64,000 nt of DNA. Source: Flexilinea flocculi. GTDB lineage: Bacteria > Chloroflexota > Anaerolineae > Anaerolineales > Anaerolineaceae. The position numbers and the translations under genes were made by a program. This document shows, one piece after another, positions 1-9,500 of the stretch (position 1 is the stretch's first letter; each line of letters opens with the position of its first letter). The notes beneath the pieces are model-generated. The model did no database searches. It was not told the DNA's origin and worked only from the letters and a program-made list of their open reading frames with translations. The stretch is taken from assembly GCF_001192795.1 (NCBI RefSeq), contig NZ_DF968180.1, forward strand, positions 1 to 64,000, read 5' to 3'.

Positions 1-1628
1 TAGGGGTTGTTCCATATTATGCAAGTTGTGGAATAGCCCCATTTTTTCTTCCAAAATTAATGAAAATATTGAACTTGCACAGGATTAAAATCCAATCTAA
101 AAATTGCGACAAAAAATCTCTTAGCCTTTTAGCTAAGTTCAGAACTACAAAATACAGAGCAATCATGACCTTGCATGTATGTTCAGTCTTTCCTTTGATA
201 CAATCCATTCCATAGAACCGTTTCCCTTCACCAAATTTGCCTTCAACAGCATTCCGTTTTCTGGAATCCATTTGGGCAATTTTTCTTTCCGCTTTCTCCT
301 GATTGACCTGTTTTCTGCCAAGTTTTGGCCCACTCAGTCGTATTCCTAATTCAGCACATTTTCGCCGGTTTTCTTTTGTTCGATAGATTTGATCTGCCAG
401 AACAGCTTCCGGATAATGCCCCGTGCGAAGTTTATACGCTTCTATCTGTGACCAAAGGTCTTCACTTTCATTGTAGGAATCGAATTGGACGCGATCCAAA
501 TATGAATACCCATCAATTACGCTGATCGATATCTTTGCTCCGAATTCTGTTTTATTTTTTGCTTTTCCCCGGACAATCGGACGAATGTATGGCTGTGAAA
601 TGCTGACAATCCGGTTTTCGACATTATGCTTTTTTGCGCGATACATTTCCTCCTGTTGTTGATATACCAGACGAGTTGTCTCCAATTCCCTTTTTTGTTT
701 CTCACTCAATAATTCAATTAAACCCGGCTCTTTTTCCAGCATCTGATCGATAGTTTTGAAATTCCTCCTGACATAGCCGATTTGTGCTTTTATTGCATTT
801 CGGATCGCTCTTTGACTTGGATTCCGGTTCTTTGCAAACATCAAATACTTTTTTCGGGCAGTTTTTCGATAAGTCCTTGGTTTCTTTTTCCGTTCGCTGC
901 TTCCAGCATACATGATGTCGATGATTTTTTCCTGCTTTTCCCTTCCTTCATTCAATAGATCGGTATCTTTCGGATATCGTATATCGGAGGGTACGCAAGT
1001 TGCATCAATTATCAGTTCGCCCTTGTTGTCACCTTTTCTCTCATCATCGCTCTTTTTTCCAGCCGTATTTGAATTTTCTCCGGGACGTCCGATTTCCTCA
1101 ATCAGTCCCATAATCATCCCCAGATCGATCCTGTCTCGCCATTTGCTCAACATACTGTAACTGAATGGCAGCTCAAATTCAAACCTTTCCAACCCGATAA
1201 AGTATTGTAAGTACGGACTTTCCACAATTGCTTCTATCGTTTTCCGATCTGACAAATCCATCATTCGCTGGATTATCAACGTCCCCAATCCCATTCTTAC
1301 CGGATGCGCTGTGTGCCGGGATTTCTCAGAAAATTGTTTGGCATATTCTTTTTCAAAACTATCCCATGGGATGATTTCTGCTAATCTTACCCATCGGTTT
1401 TCCGGATTTAAATTCCGATCGAATTGATACCACTGAGCGGTTTTACACAAATCTTGCTGTTGATTCTTTCGCAGATACATCGGCTTTTCTTTCTGATTGA
1501 TGCAAGGTTTTTTGGTTCTTTTTGCTTTTTTCCGTGCACTAATTGTATCAGAAAGATCCTTTTTTATCCAATTTTACTCGTAGTTTTATGCCATCCTTAA
1601 CAAATATTTCCTTTAGGAACAACCCCTA
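1..1628 (-). mobile_element. IS5/IS1182-like insertion sequence
   Basis: The element is bounded by a 13-bp inverted repeat: TAGGGGTTGTTCC at 1-13 and its complement GGAACAACCCCTA at 1616-1628. One transposase gene fills it on the minus strand. The left end coincides with the window edge, so a target-site duplication cannot be checked. The right end abuts a broken rightward reading frame and its terminator, so the insertion appears to have cut a gene. The family is called from the transposase; the exact outer boundary could shift by one or two bases. Confidence 0.85.
17..1480 (-). CDS. IS5/IS1182-family DDE transposase
   Basis: This transposase of 487 residues would cut and rejoin the ends of the surrounding insertion sequence. 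The N-terminal part (about residues 35-125) resembles the InsH/DUF772 domain of IS5-group enzymes. The likely catalytic triad is Asp159 (in LIIDAT), Asp363 (in LADQIYRT) and Glu413 (in RNAVEGKFGEGKRF, matching the family's R/E/K signature). A basic insert lies at residues 195-280. The reading frame is intact and no frameshift is seen, so the copy may be active. The start is the only ATG near the right inverted repeat. The family is clear; the IS1182 subgroup is less certain. Confidence 0.88.
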   Translation of the reverse strand: MYLRKNQQQDLCKTAQWYQFDRNLNPENRWVRLAEIIPWDSFEKEYAKQFSEKSRHTAHPVRMGLGTLIIQRMMDLSDRKTIEAIVESPYLQYFIGLERFEFELPFSYSMLSKWRDRIDLGMIMGLIEEIGRPGENSNTAGKKSDDERKGDNKGELIIDATCVPSDIRYPKDTDLLNEGREKQEKIIDIMYAGSSERKKKPRTYRKTARKKYLMFAKNRNPSQRAIRNAIKAQIGYVRRNFKTIDQMLEKEPGLIELLSEKQKRELETTRLVYQQQEEMYRAKKHNVENRIVSISQPYIRPIVRGKAKNKTEFGAKISISVIDGYSYLDRVQFDSYNESEDLWSQIEAYKLRTGHYPEAVLADQIYRTKENRRKCAELGIRLSGPKLGRKQVNQEKAERKIAQMDSRKRNAVEGKFGEGKRFYGMDCIKGKTEHTCKVMIALYFVVLNLAKRLRDFLSQFLDWILILCKFNIFINFGRKNGAIPQLA

Positions 1629-1674
1629 ATTAACCTTTACGTTATGCTATAGTAATACAGCAACTTGTCAGGTT

Positions 1675-1896
1675 TTGAGAGGAGGAATTCTTCACCTCGA
1701 TGATGTTGGGGGTGCCATTGCTTTCAAAAAATCGACTGACTCGCAAGGAAAAATTATTGATTCGTTAGAGTATTCTGCTGAAGATGAAATCGCTCTGGAT
1801 TATAGAAAAATACAAAACACTTTCAATGTCGATTTTTATTATTCATATCCACGGGTGGAGGCTTTTACTAAGTTTTTGAGCAGCATCTCAATTTAG
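1675..1896 (+). pseudogene. 3' remnant of a gene cut by the IS
   Basis: This short frame has no normal start (TTG at best, without a ribosome site). It is open from a stop at 1627-1629, exactly at the IS edge, to TAG at 1894-1896. It ends just before a strong rightward terminator (1931-1968), which suggests it is the last roughly 75 codons of a plus-strand gene interrupted by the insertion. The product is not recognised. The residue pattern near the end (DFYYSYPRVEAF) would suit a polysaccharide-locus protein, but that is only a guess. Confidence 0.4.
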
Positions 1897-1930
1897 CACA
1901 ACATTTTTCCGATTTCGATTTACGCCTAAT

Positions 1931-1968
1931 GAGCTTTGTTCTCCTCGGGATTCAAAGCTCTTTTTTAT
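1931..1968 (+). terminator. Rho-independent terminator
   Basis: GAGCTTTG (1931-1938) pairs with CAAAGCTC (1953-1960) and is followed directly by TTTTTTATT. The T-run is on the plus strand only, so it ends rightward transcription, presumably that of the gene cut by the IS. It does not serve glf, which ends at 2011 on the other strand. Confidence 0.75.
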
Positions 1969-2010
1969 TCCCAAGTGTAAAACTCGGGTTTCGTTGTTTT
2001 TGTTCTCCAT

Positions 2011-3177
2011 TTATGCTAAATCTCCCGAAAAATAACGACCAAGCTGATTGCAAAGCTCTAGTGCTCGTTCAAGCGTCTGATCCATATTATAATATCTAAA
2101 ATCGGCCAAGCGACCACAGTAGAACAGATTTCTGATAGAGTCCGCTTTTCGCTTAAGGGTAGCATAATGCTGCTGGCTTTCCACAGTAAGAATAGGATAA
2201 TAAGGCTCGACCTGATTTTCGGCTTGATAGGGCAGCGGATATTCAACCGCATAGCTTGTACCATGAACATCTTGAACAGGGAGTTTCTTATATTCTGTAA
2301 TGCGGGTATATCCCTCTGCCTGAGGATAGGCAACCACAGGAGCATCCTGCAAGCTGTTTATCTCTTCGTATTTCCATTCGAAGCGGAGGGAGCGGTAGGG
2401 GAGTGCACCCTTTTCTTCAAGCAGCTCATCAAGCGCCCCAGTATAGATAACCGGAATATCCATTGGTATGTCGTCTATCAGCAATGCATCACCGGAAGGT
2501 GTTACTCGTAGATGGTCGAGAGCTTCTATGCCCAGTTCTACCTGTATATTGGAATGATTAAGCAGTTTCTGAAAAAAATGTGTATAGCATATGTGAGGCA
2601 TAATCTGATAGGAATCGTCGAAATAACCTGTTTTATAAGAGAATAGAATCGGCACGCGCTTGAGCACGCTTACATCGATCTCAGTGGGAGAAATGCCCCA
2701 TTGCTTGGCTGTATAAAGGCTATAGTCCTTTTCAAACAAAAACGTGGCGTATTCCTTTATTACAGGATCTGGATGCTCCAGAAGATCGATGATTGTGGCT
2801 TTGTCCTGACCGGGGTATGCCAAGACCAATCGGTTTTTTAAATTCTCCGCCTGTTCAGAGGGGTAATAATCATCAATTGTTTGAAAATTAAAAGGACTGG
2901 GGGTGTATTTTCCGTCGATTTTTGTCAAACAGGTCAAATTATACTTATCCCATGTTCCAAACTGGCATAAATAATCGTAAAGATACTTTTTATTTGTATG
3001 AAATATATGAGGACCATATTGATGTACCAAGATACCGTGCTCATCTACGTAATCATACATATTGCCAGCAATATGATTGCGTCTTTCCCAGATAACAACA
3101 TGTTTCCCTAGTTCTTCAGCCAAATAACGTGCAATTACGCTGCCACTAAGACCACAACCTACAACAAGGCAGTCCAT
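2011..3177 (-). CDS. glf: UDP-galactopyranose mutase
   Basis: This is the flavoenzyme that converts UDP-galactopyranose to UDP-galactofuranose, a cytoplasmic step that supplies galactofuranose for surface glycans. The N-terminus carries the FAD dinucleotide fold (VVGCGLSGSV), followed by the family signatures NHIAGNMYD and YGPHIFHTN and a conserved C-terminal segment with CGRLADFRYYNMD. Length is 388 residues, normal for bacterial Glf. The frame is open further upstream, but the start chosen is the ATG at 3177. It lies 11 bases after the preceding gene and sits directly before the flavin fold. It is the last gene of the leftward sugar-nucleotide operon. Confidence 0.93.
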   Translation of the reverse strand: MDCLVVGCGLSGSVIARYLAEELGKHVVIWERRNHIAGNMYDYVDEHGILVHQYGPHIFHTNKKYLYDYLCQFGTWDKYNLTCLTKIDGKYTPSPFNFQTIDDYYPSEQAENLKNRLVLAYPGQDKATIIDLLEHPDPVIKEYATFLFEKDYSLYTAKQWGISPTEIDVSVLKRVPILFSYKTGYFDDSYQIMPHICYTHFFQKLLNHSNIQVELGIEALDHLRVTPSGDALLIDDIPMDIPVIYTGALDELLEEKGALPYRSLRFEWKYEEINSLQDAPVVAYPQAEGYTRITEYKKLPVQDVHGTSYAVEYPLPYQAENQVEPYYPILTVESQQHYATLKRKADSIRNLFYCGRLADFRYYNMDQTLERALELCNQLGRYFSGDLA

Positions 3178-3187
3178 CTTTCTTTTT

Positions 3188-3757
3188 TCAGAACCCACCA
3201 TATGTTTCCATAAACATCGAGAATGTTTGCAGGTTTTTATCTTTTTCTGCAAGAATTATCTGATAATCTACTAGTTCCAAGGGCCATTTTATCCCGATAT
3301 TCGGGTCGTTCCACATAATACCATCATCATATTCACCATAAAATTTTTCAGCACATTTGTAAGACATGATCGACTGTTCAAGGACAAGATAGCCATGAGC
3401 GCATCCTGCGGGAATGAGCAGCTCGCGCTTGTTTTCCTCATTGAGCTCAAAGTTGAGCCATTTTTTAAATGTAGGGCTATCCTTGCGCAAATCCACAACA
3501 ACGTCAAAAACCTTTCCCAACACACAACGAATCAGCTTAGGCTGTTGTTTTTCACGTTGAAAGTGCAAAGCACGGATTACGCCTTTATATGAGTTGGTGT
3601 AAAAAACCTCTTTCAAGTCGTATTCAATGCCGTTTTGCTCAAATATCTCTTTGGAATAATCTTTCAGAAAATATCCTCTGCCATCGTCTGCGTAAAAAGG
3701 CTGCACCTCGATTAATCCTGCAATCTCTGTTTCTTTAAATTCAAACTTCTGCATCAT
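3188..3757 (-). CDS. dTDP-4-dehydrorhamnose 3,5-epimerase-like protein (RmlC fold)
   Basis: This is a cupin-type sugar-nucleotide epimerase of about 189 residues. The expected motifs are present: DDGRGYFLKDY near the N-terminus, RALHFQ with the catalytic His, VFDVVVDLRKDSPTF, and IPAGCAHGYLVL. It follows a CDP-glucose cytidylyltransferase, a CDP-glucose 4,6-dehydratase and a reductase. It therefore probably epimerises CDP-4-dehydro-6-deoxyglucose rather than the dTDP sugar; a true RfbC is encoded separately at 12842-13387. The start is the ATG at 3757, or the adjacent one at 3754. It lies just behind the upstream stop, with GGAGAAAAACTGAG before it. The substrate assignment is inference from context. 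Confidence 0.85.
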   Translation of the reverse strand: MMQKFEFKETEIAGLIEVQPFYADDGRGYFLKDYSKEIFEQNGIEYDLKEVFYTNSYKGVIRALHFQREKQQPKLIRCVLGKVFDVVVDLRKDSPTFKKWLNFELNEENKRELLIPAGCAHGYLVLEQSIMSYKCAEKFYGEYDDGIMWNDPNIGIKWPLELVDYQIILAEKDKNLQTFSMFMETYGGF

Positions 3758-3758
3758 C

Positions 3759-4688
3759 TCAGTTTTTCTCCGACAAGGATTCAATCCATTCCTTTGTGCG
3801 TTTTACACCCTCTGCAAAAGTAACTTCGGCTCGGAAACCAGTGTCCCTTTCTGTTTGCGAGCAGTCAAACTGTCCGATGTCAAGATTGATTCCTGTGAAC
3901 GGAATGTCTCCAAAAATAAAATCAAGATTTGGCGCTATGGAAGCTTTCATCTCAAGCAAAAAATCGCGCAGAGGACGTGCCGTTGAACTTCCGATAAGAT
4001 ATTCGTAGAATGGCTTTCCATTTTTTCCTATTAGATAAAAGGCGCGCGCAACGTCATCAATGTAGACAAAATCGTAGTTTTGGTTCCCTGCAGTAAACTG
4101 CGGAGGTTCACCCGCAATGACCTTACGAATTGTGGTATTTACCATTCTGGGGCTAAACTCTCCCACACCATATGCATTTGTGATCTCGGCCCAAACCAAT
4201 TCAATGCCAATTTCCGCTGCAATAGACTTACACATGACGTGTGCAATCAACTTGCCGCCGCCGTAGATATAACCCAATCCCGGTTTGTTACCCTGAGTAT
4301 AGGCTGCTGCCATTGCTTCATGTTCCATTATACTGCCAGCACATATAAAGCGCTTGCAACCGAGTTCCTTGGCTAACCGCAGAGAATTTACCGTCCATTG
4401 AGCATTCTGAAGTTGTAATGCTGTGTCTGTACGCGCAAGTCCTGCGCTTCCCGCCCACGCAAAATGAAAGAAAAAATCATAATTTCCAATAGGTATAATG
4501 TCTTTGACAGCTGCGATATCTGCCAAATCGAAAGGCACAAATGTCACTTTATCGCTTTGTCGAATATTATTGTTGCAACCCTCGCGGTCAAGTGCCCAAA
4601 TCTGCACATCATGCTTGAGAAGTTCGCGCACAAACGCACTGCCAACAAAACCATTTGCACCAGTAATAATTGCAGTTTTCAATTCCAT
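3759..4688 (-). CDS. NAD(P)-dependent epimerase/reductase of the extended SDR family (CDP-sugar pathway)
   Basis: This 309-residue short-chain dehydrogenase has the Rossmann motif TGANGFVGSAF at residues 9-19 and a YGGGK (YxxxK) active-site pair near residue 145. It overlaps the end of rfbG by about 10 bases and has a GGAGGG ribosome site. Given rfbF, rfbG and an RmlC-like epimerase in the same operon, it most likely reduces the 4-keto group of a CDP-6-deoxyhexose. Relatives include CDP-abequose and CDP-paratose synthases, but no RfbH 3-dehydratase is present here, so a 3-deoxy product is unlikely from this locus alone. The exact sugar cannot be told from sequence. Confidence 0.75.
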   Translation of the reverse strand: MELKTAIITGANGFVGSAFVRELLKHDVQIWALDREGCNNNIRQSDKVTFVPFDLADIAAVKDIIPIGNYDFFFHFAWAGSAGLARTDTALQLQNAQWTVNSLRLAKELGCKRFICAGSIMEHEAMAAAYTQGNKPGLGYIYGGGKLIAHVMCKSIAAEIGIELVWAEITNAYGVGEFSPRMVNTTIRKVIAGEPPQFTAGNQNYDFVYIDDVARAFYLIGKNGKPFYEYLIGSSTARPLRDFLLEMKASIAPNLDFIFGDIPFTGINLDIGQFDCSQTERDTGFRAEVTFAEGVKRTKEWIESLSEKN

Positions 4689-5737
4689 CCCTCCAAATAT
4701 TTATCAATTTGTCTGTTCATTATAGCTGGAATGTCTCCTCCATTCAGCCAGATATGTGCCCATTCGCAGGTTTTTTCAACAGCATCAGTAATATGCCATC
4801 GTGGCGTCCAGCCAATTATCGACTTGATTTTTGAACAATCCAGTTTTAGAAAACTTGCTTCATGCGGGCCACCCATCAATCTGCTTTCCCATTTAGCATT
4901 GTTACCCCACAGGGAACAGAACAGCTCCACTAGTGCACCGGTGGTCACGCAATCACATTCATCGGGGCCTACGTTGTACCAGTTGGCATATTTGCGATTT
5001 TCGAATTGCTTCTGTGCAATCAACAGATAGGCAAAAAGTGGTTCCAGAACATGCTGATAAGGACGAGTAGAGTGAGGATTCCGCACAATAATTGTCTCTC
5101 CTTTTTTAATAGCTCGCAAACAGTCTGGAATAATCCGGTCGCTGGCAAAATCACCACCACCAATCACATTACCCGCACGCGCGGTTGAAACAGCAACATC
5201 TCCATTCAAAAAAAAACTGTTCTTGTAACTGTGAGTGATAAGTTCAGAACAAGATTTTGAATTGGAATAAGGGTCAAGGCCATCAAGCGGATCAGTTTCC
5301 CTATAGCCCCAGGCCCATTCGTTATTTTGATATACCTTATCTGTTGTAATATTAAGGAAGCTCTTAACACTTCTATTTCTTCGGACACATTCAAGAATAT
5401 TGACTATCCCCATTACATTGACTTCGTAAGTATAAGCGGGATCCCTATAGCTCTCACGAACAATAGGCTGAGCTGCTAGGTGAAATACGATTTCTGGTTG
5501 TGCGTTTTGAAAAGTCGCTGAAAGTGTAGATATATCACGAATATCACCGATAACAGATGTCATTTGTTTCTCTAAATCAGTCATTGAGAACAGATTGGGT
5601 TCAGTTGGTGCAGGTAGAGAATATCCGATTATCTCAGCTCCGGCTTTTGCCAAAATCATACAAAGCCATGTACCTTTAAAACCGGTATGGCCGGTTACAA
5701 ATACTTTTTTCCCGCGATAGAATGTTAGATCAATCAT
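4679..5737 (-). CDS. rfbG: CDP-glucose 4,6-dehydratase
   Basis: This enzyme converts CDP-D-glucose to CDP-4-dehydro-6-deoxy-D-glucose using bound NAD+. The SDR fold is plain: GHTGFKGTW for cofactor binding near the N-terminus, LAAQPIVRESY, ITTDKVYQN, and the catalytic YSNSK. The length of 352 residues suits the family. The frame extends upstream into rfbF, but the start used is the ATG at 5737. It overlaps the rfbF stop by one base (TAATG) and is preceded by GGGAGG. It acts directly after RfbF, which makes its substrate. Confidence 0.93.
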   Translation of the reverse strand: MIDLTFYRGKKVFVTGHTGFKGTWLCMILAKAGAEIIGYSLPAPTEPNLFSMTDLEKQMTSVIGDIRDISTLSATFQNAQPEIVFHLAAQPIVRESYRDPAYTYEVNVMGIVNILECVRRNRSVKSFLNITTDKVYQNNEWAWGYRETDPLDGLDPYSNSKSCSELITHSYKNSFFLNGDVAVSTARAGNVIGGGDFASDRIIPDCLRAIKKGETIIVRNPHSTRPYQHVLEPLFAYLLIAQKQFENRKYANWYNVGPDECDCVTTGALVELFCSLWGNNAKWESRLMGGPHEASFLKLDCSKIKSIIGWTPRWHITDAVEKTCEWAHIWLNGGDIPAIMNRQIDKYLEGWN

Positions 5738-6516
5738 TAATCCTCCCAAACTTTCCAGGGAGCGTTGCCTTTTGCAAGGAGATCCTCTAGAAGCTGCTTG
5801 TCCCGCATAGTGTCCATACACTGCCAGAAGCCATCATAATAATAAGCGATCAATTGACTTTCCCTTGATAGCTGTTCCAAAGGTTGTTTTTCAAATGTCG
5901 TTGCATCTCCATCAATATAATCGATTACCTGAGGTTCCAGAACCATAAAGCCACCGTTGATCCATCCACCATCTTCCTTACGTTTTTCCGCAAATCGGCT
6001 TATCGTCTGATCCGGTTGAATTTCGAGCGATCCAAAGCGACCTCTTGGTTGGATTGCGGTCAGGGTTGCCAGTTTACCGTGTGAACGATGAAATTCCAGC
6101 AGTTTGCCAAGATTTAAGTCACACAAACCATCGCCATAGGTCATCATGAATGTTTCATTCCCTATGAAATCTTTGACCCGTTTGATTCGGCCTCCAGTCA
6201 TGGTGTTCAAACCGGTGTCTATCACAGTAACCTTCCAAGGTTCTGTCTTATTGTTGTGGATGATAATTTTGTTTTTATTAGTAAAATCAAACGTAATATT
6301 AGAACGGTGCAAATAGTAATTGCAGAAATATTCTTTAATTATGTTCTGTTTATATCCTGCACAAATAATAAACTCATTGAATCCATAACAAGAGTATGAT
6401 TTCATTATATGCCACAGAATTGGCTGACTTCCAATCTCTATCATCGGTTTGGGTTTTGTGAGGCTTTCTTCAGATATTCTGGTACCGAAACCACCTGCTA
6501 ATAATACTACTTTCAT
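5737..6516 (-). CDS. rfbF: Glucose-1-phosphate cytidylyltransferase
   Basis: This enzyme makes CDP-glucose from CTP and glucose-1-phosphate, the first step of the CDP-deoxysugar branch. The nucleotidyltransferase signature LAGGFGTRI stands at the N-terminus, followed by KPKPMIEIG, a YGDGLCDLNL metal-binding segment and WINGGFMVLEP. Length is 259 residues, normal for RfbF. The start is the ATG at 6516 with AAAAGGA eight bases upstream; a more distal TTG is less likely. It is translationally coupled to rfbG. Confidence 0.93.
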   Translation of the reverse strand: MKVVLLAGGFGTRISEESLTKPKPMIEIGSQPILWHIMKSYSCYGFNEFIICAGYKQNIIKEYFCNYYLHRSNITFDFTNKNKIIIHNNKTEPWKVTVIDTGLNTMTGGRIKRVKDFIGNETFMMTYGDGLCDLNLGKLLEFHRSHGKLATLTAIQPRGRFGSLEIQPDQTISRFAEKRKEDGGWINGGFMVLEPQVIDYIDGDATTFEKQPLEQLSRESQLIAYYYDGFWQCMDTMRDKQLLEDLLAKGNAPWKVWED

Positions 6517-6554
6517 GATTATTTTCCTTTTCAATAAAATTCGATTTCAACTAG

Positions 6555-9500
6555 CTATTGGTTTTGTAGCCAATATTTAGGGTGGAAAATTATATAATAA
6601 ACCTGTTTACAGAGATTCCAACGATGAGAGTCTTTTGGTAGAATTTTTTTAAGAAATTCACGCCGTCTCGTACCTATTGGTAATATCTTATCCGCAATTT
6701 TGCGAGGTGTTACGACGTCAACACCCTTATGAACGTCGATACTGTTATGAGGCGATCCCAGTTTATTATCTATCATTGCGGATAAGATAACTTCATAATA
6801 AATGGTCTGTCGCGCGTAATGCCAGAAGTAATGTGCTAAATCAACATGCGGTTCAAAACATGGGATAAAGCGACCCGCATAATGAATGGCTTTAGGAGCT
6901 TTTCTTGCTTCTAAATAATCTTTATAAATTGTTATAGGAGCAAAAAACTCCGAAAGTTGATAGGGTAAATCATATAGATGAGCCATAAAATTCCAAGATT
7001 GATCAAGAAGCTTCACCTTTCCTTCACAAATCATGTTCAGAACGTCTTGGTCAAACCATTTCCAATTTTCAGATGAAGCTATTTCGAACAGTTCATCAGT
7101 AGTATATCTCGCTTTAAACTCATCAATATTTATTAGAAGTACTCCTGCATTAAAATATTCGAATTCCCGCTTCAGCCCTAATATCTCTTTGTTATACTTG
7201 TTCTGTTCATGTCCCGGCATATTACACCATCCTGCCATAACCGAATCACGGGCTGCTGCAATCATGTATCCTTCTATATCTATGTTGTATAGATCCGCAA
7301 TATCTGTATTGATTACAATGTCACAATCTAAATAGATTGCTTTTTTGTATCCAATTAAAATGTCAGGAACTGCTAGCCGCACATATGTTGTTGGTGTAAC
7401 ATGCATTCGAGTATAAAGGTTTTGTCCCCCTATATAATTATATGCATTTGCAAAACGGATTGATAAATTTCTATTGGAAAAAATAAACCTTTGTAAATAA
7501 TCTTTATTACGGTCGCAGATTCCATCACTGACTATGATGAAATCATAGTTGTTTTTAGGTGACATATTTTCAATTATCGACTGAAGCAACACTGTGAGAA
7601 AGGGAACATATGCATCACTGGATGCCATAACTACAGCAATATTGTTTTCTTGAAATGCTGGTTTAAAATGCATGCGTTTTTGTGGATGTTCTACTTTGAC
7701 TAACTGAAGCTCCTTTGTTCTATACTTGCCCAGCTTTTGCAAATGGTTGTAGTAGATGGCAAACATACACTCACCCATGTATCCTGCCAATCTTTTCTGT
7801 TCCTGATTGAATTTTGATATGTCTAGCTTTTTCTCTAGCTGGAATAGCACGTTAAACAAACGTTCACTGTAGTCAAAAAACAATTCTTTTTTGAGAATGT
7901 AACAGTTAAATGCGCGCCATATATGACCATTGAAATATTCATCAATATCTTCGGAATATTCGGGATATGTTTCTTTGAAAATCTTGATAAATAAATCTAC
8001 GCCCATCATGTTATACACATAGGCATTATTTTCTAAAGATTTATAAACTGTCAATCCTTTTTCCAAATCATTGAGATCCATAGGCACAAGGCTAATGACA
8101 TCATATTTCTCAATTACCTTTCGCATGGCAGTTTCATTTAAATTATGGCGGTAGATAAATTCTGGATCAATTTGTTGCTCAACTACATGCTTATAAATAT
8201 CTGTTTCTTCAAATTGTTTATCAGCAAAAGATTGAAACCTTCTGTAATGACACAACCCATAATAGTCTGCCTCAGCGTTTTTCCATGCCCAATATTGAAC
8301 TGTTAACTCACAAAAAGTATCTCTCTTTTCGGAAATATTCTCTAATGTGTTATCTCCCGGGATCTCCGATTCCTTATTATCAAAAACTGCGCCACATCGT
8401 ACCGGATAATATAACGGATTGTCGATGATTTCACTCTCAAGATCGATTCGGTGAGAAACAAAAATCTTAATATCGCTCTTTTTGTAATCCGGACGATTTG
8501 TTTCGGGCGGACTTACACTCTTAAAATAGCTGTTTTGGAGCTCATGAATTCGTATCTCGGTTTTTTTTTCTATCAGATCAGTTAAAAAAACACCAAAAAA
8601 ACGTTCGGCTACAAAGCCAATGGCGCGTTTACTGTACTCTGTGCGATTCGAGAGATCCAGTGTTTTATACAATTCTTCCAAAATAGGGAACAACCATTCA
8701 CAATATTCAAAAAAGATATTTTTTCGCATAATATACATATTCAAATAATACCCCTTGGAAGAGTTCATATATCTGTTTGCAGCGGAAGAATATTCGGGAT
8801 GCAGTCTTTTCAGAATATCGAGTGCGCATTTTAGGTCGTCGATATGATGTTCTGGACATAATTCATATTGTCGTTCAACGGTTCGATTAATTCCTAATTC
8901 TTTTGAGGAAATCCAGTCAAATGGTTTAGGAACAATAATATCATAGCTTTCGATCAGAGAGCGCATCTGTTCCTCAAATAATTTAAGACTCCTTATTGCA
9001 TAAGAATCAATGGAATTAAACTCAATGCCAACATTTTTCCTTTCATAAAGCAACTGATTATTGAAAGACAAATATCTTCTGTTGTGAAAAAAACCATAAT
9101 AATCTGCACTGACATTTTTCCATGCCCAGAATTGTGCTGTTAGTTCGCAAAACGACTCATTCTTCTTAGATATATTTTCACCTTCATCATCATGAAGCAT
9201 GCTTTTAAAGCGATGTTCCGCTAAAGTTGTGCCTGTCTGAATGGGGAAAAGCAAAGGGTTTTCTGGTACATAACTTTCTGTTTTGCAAGCAACAAATATC
9301 TTAATATCAGTTTTTTTGTCGCTTTCTTTTTTTTCATAAGGCTTAGAGTCCTTGTTAATACTAATATAACTTGTGTGTTTTAATAATCTGCTATATTGTA
9401 TAAGCTCCCTACCTTCTGATTTGCCATACAATTCATAATGCAACAATGCATTCATTCCAAGGCTTTTAACATCCGGATTTTTCAGGTAGTACTCTTTTGT

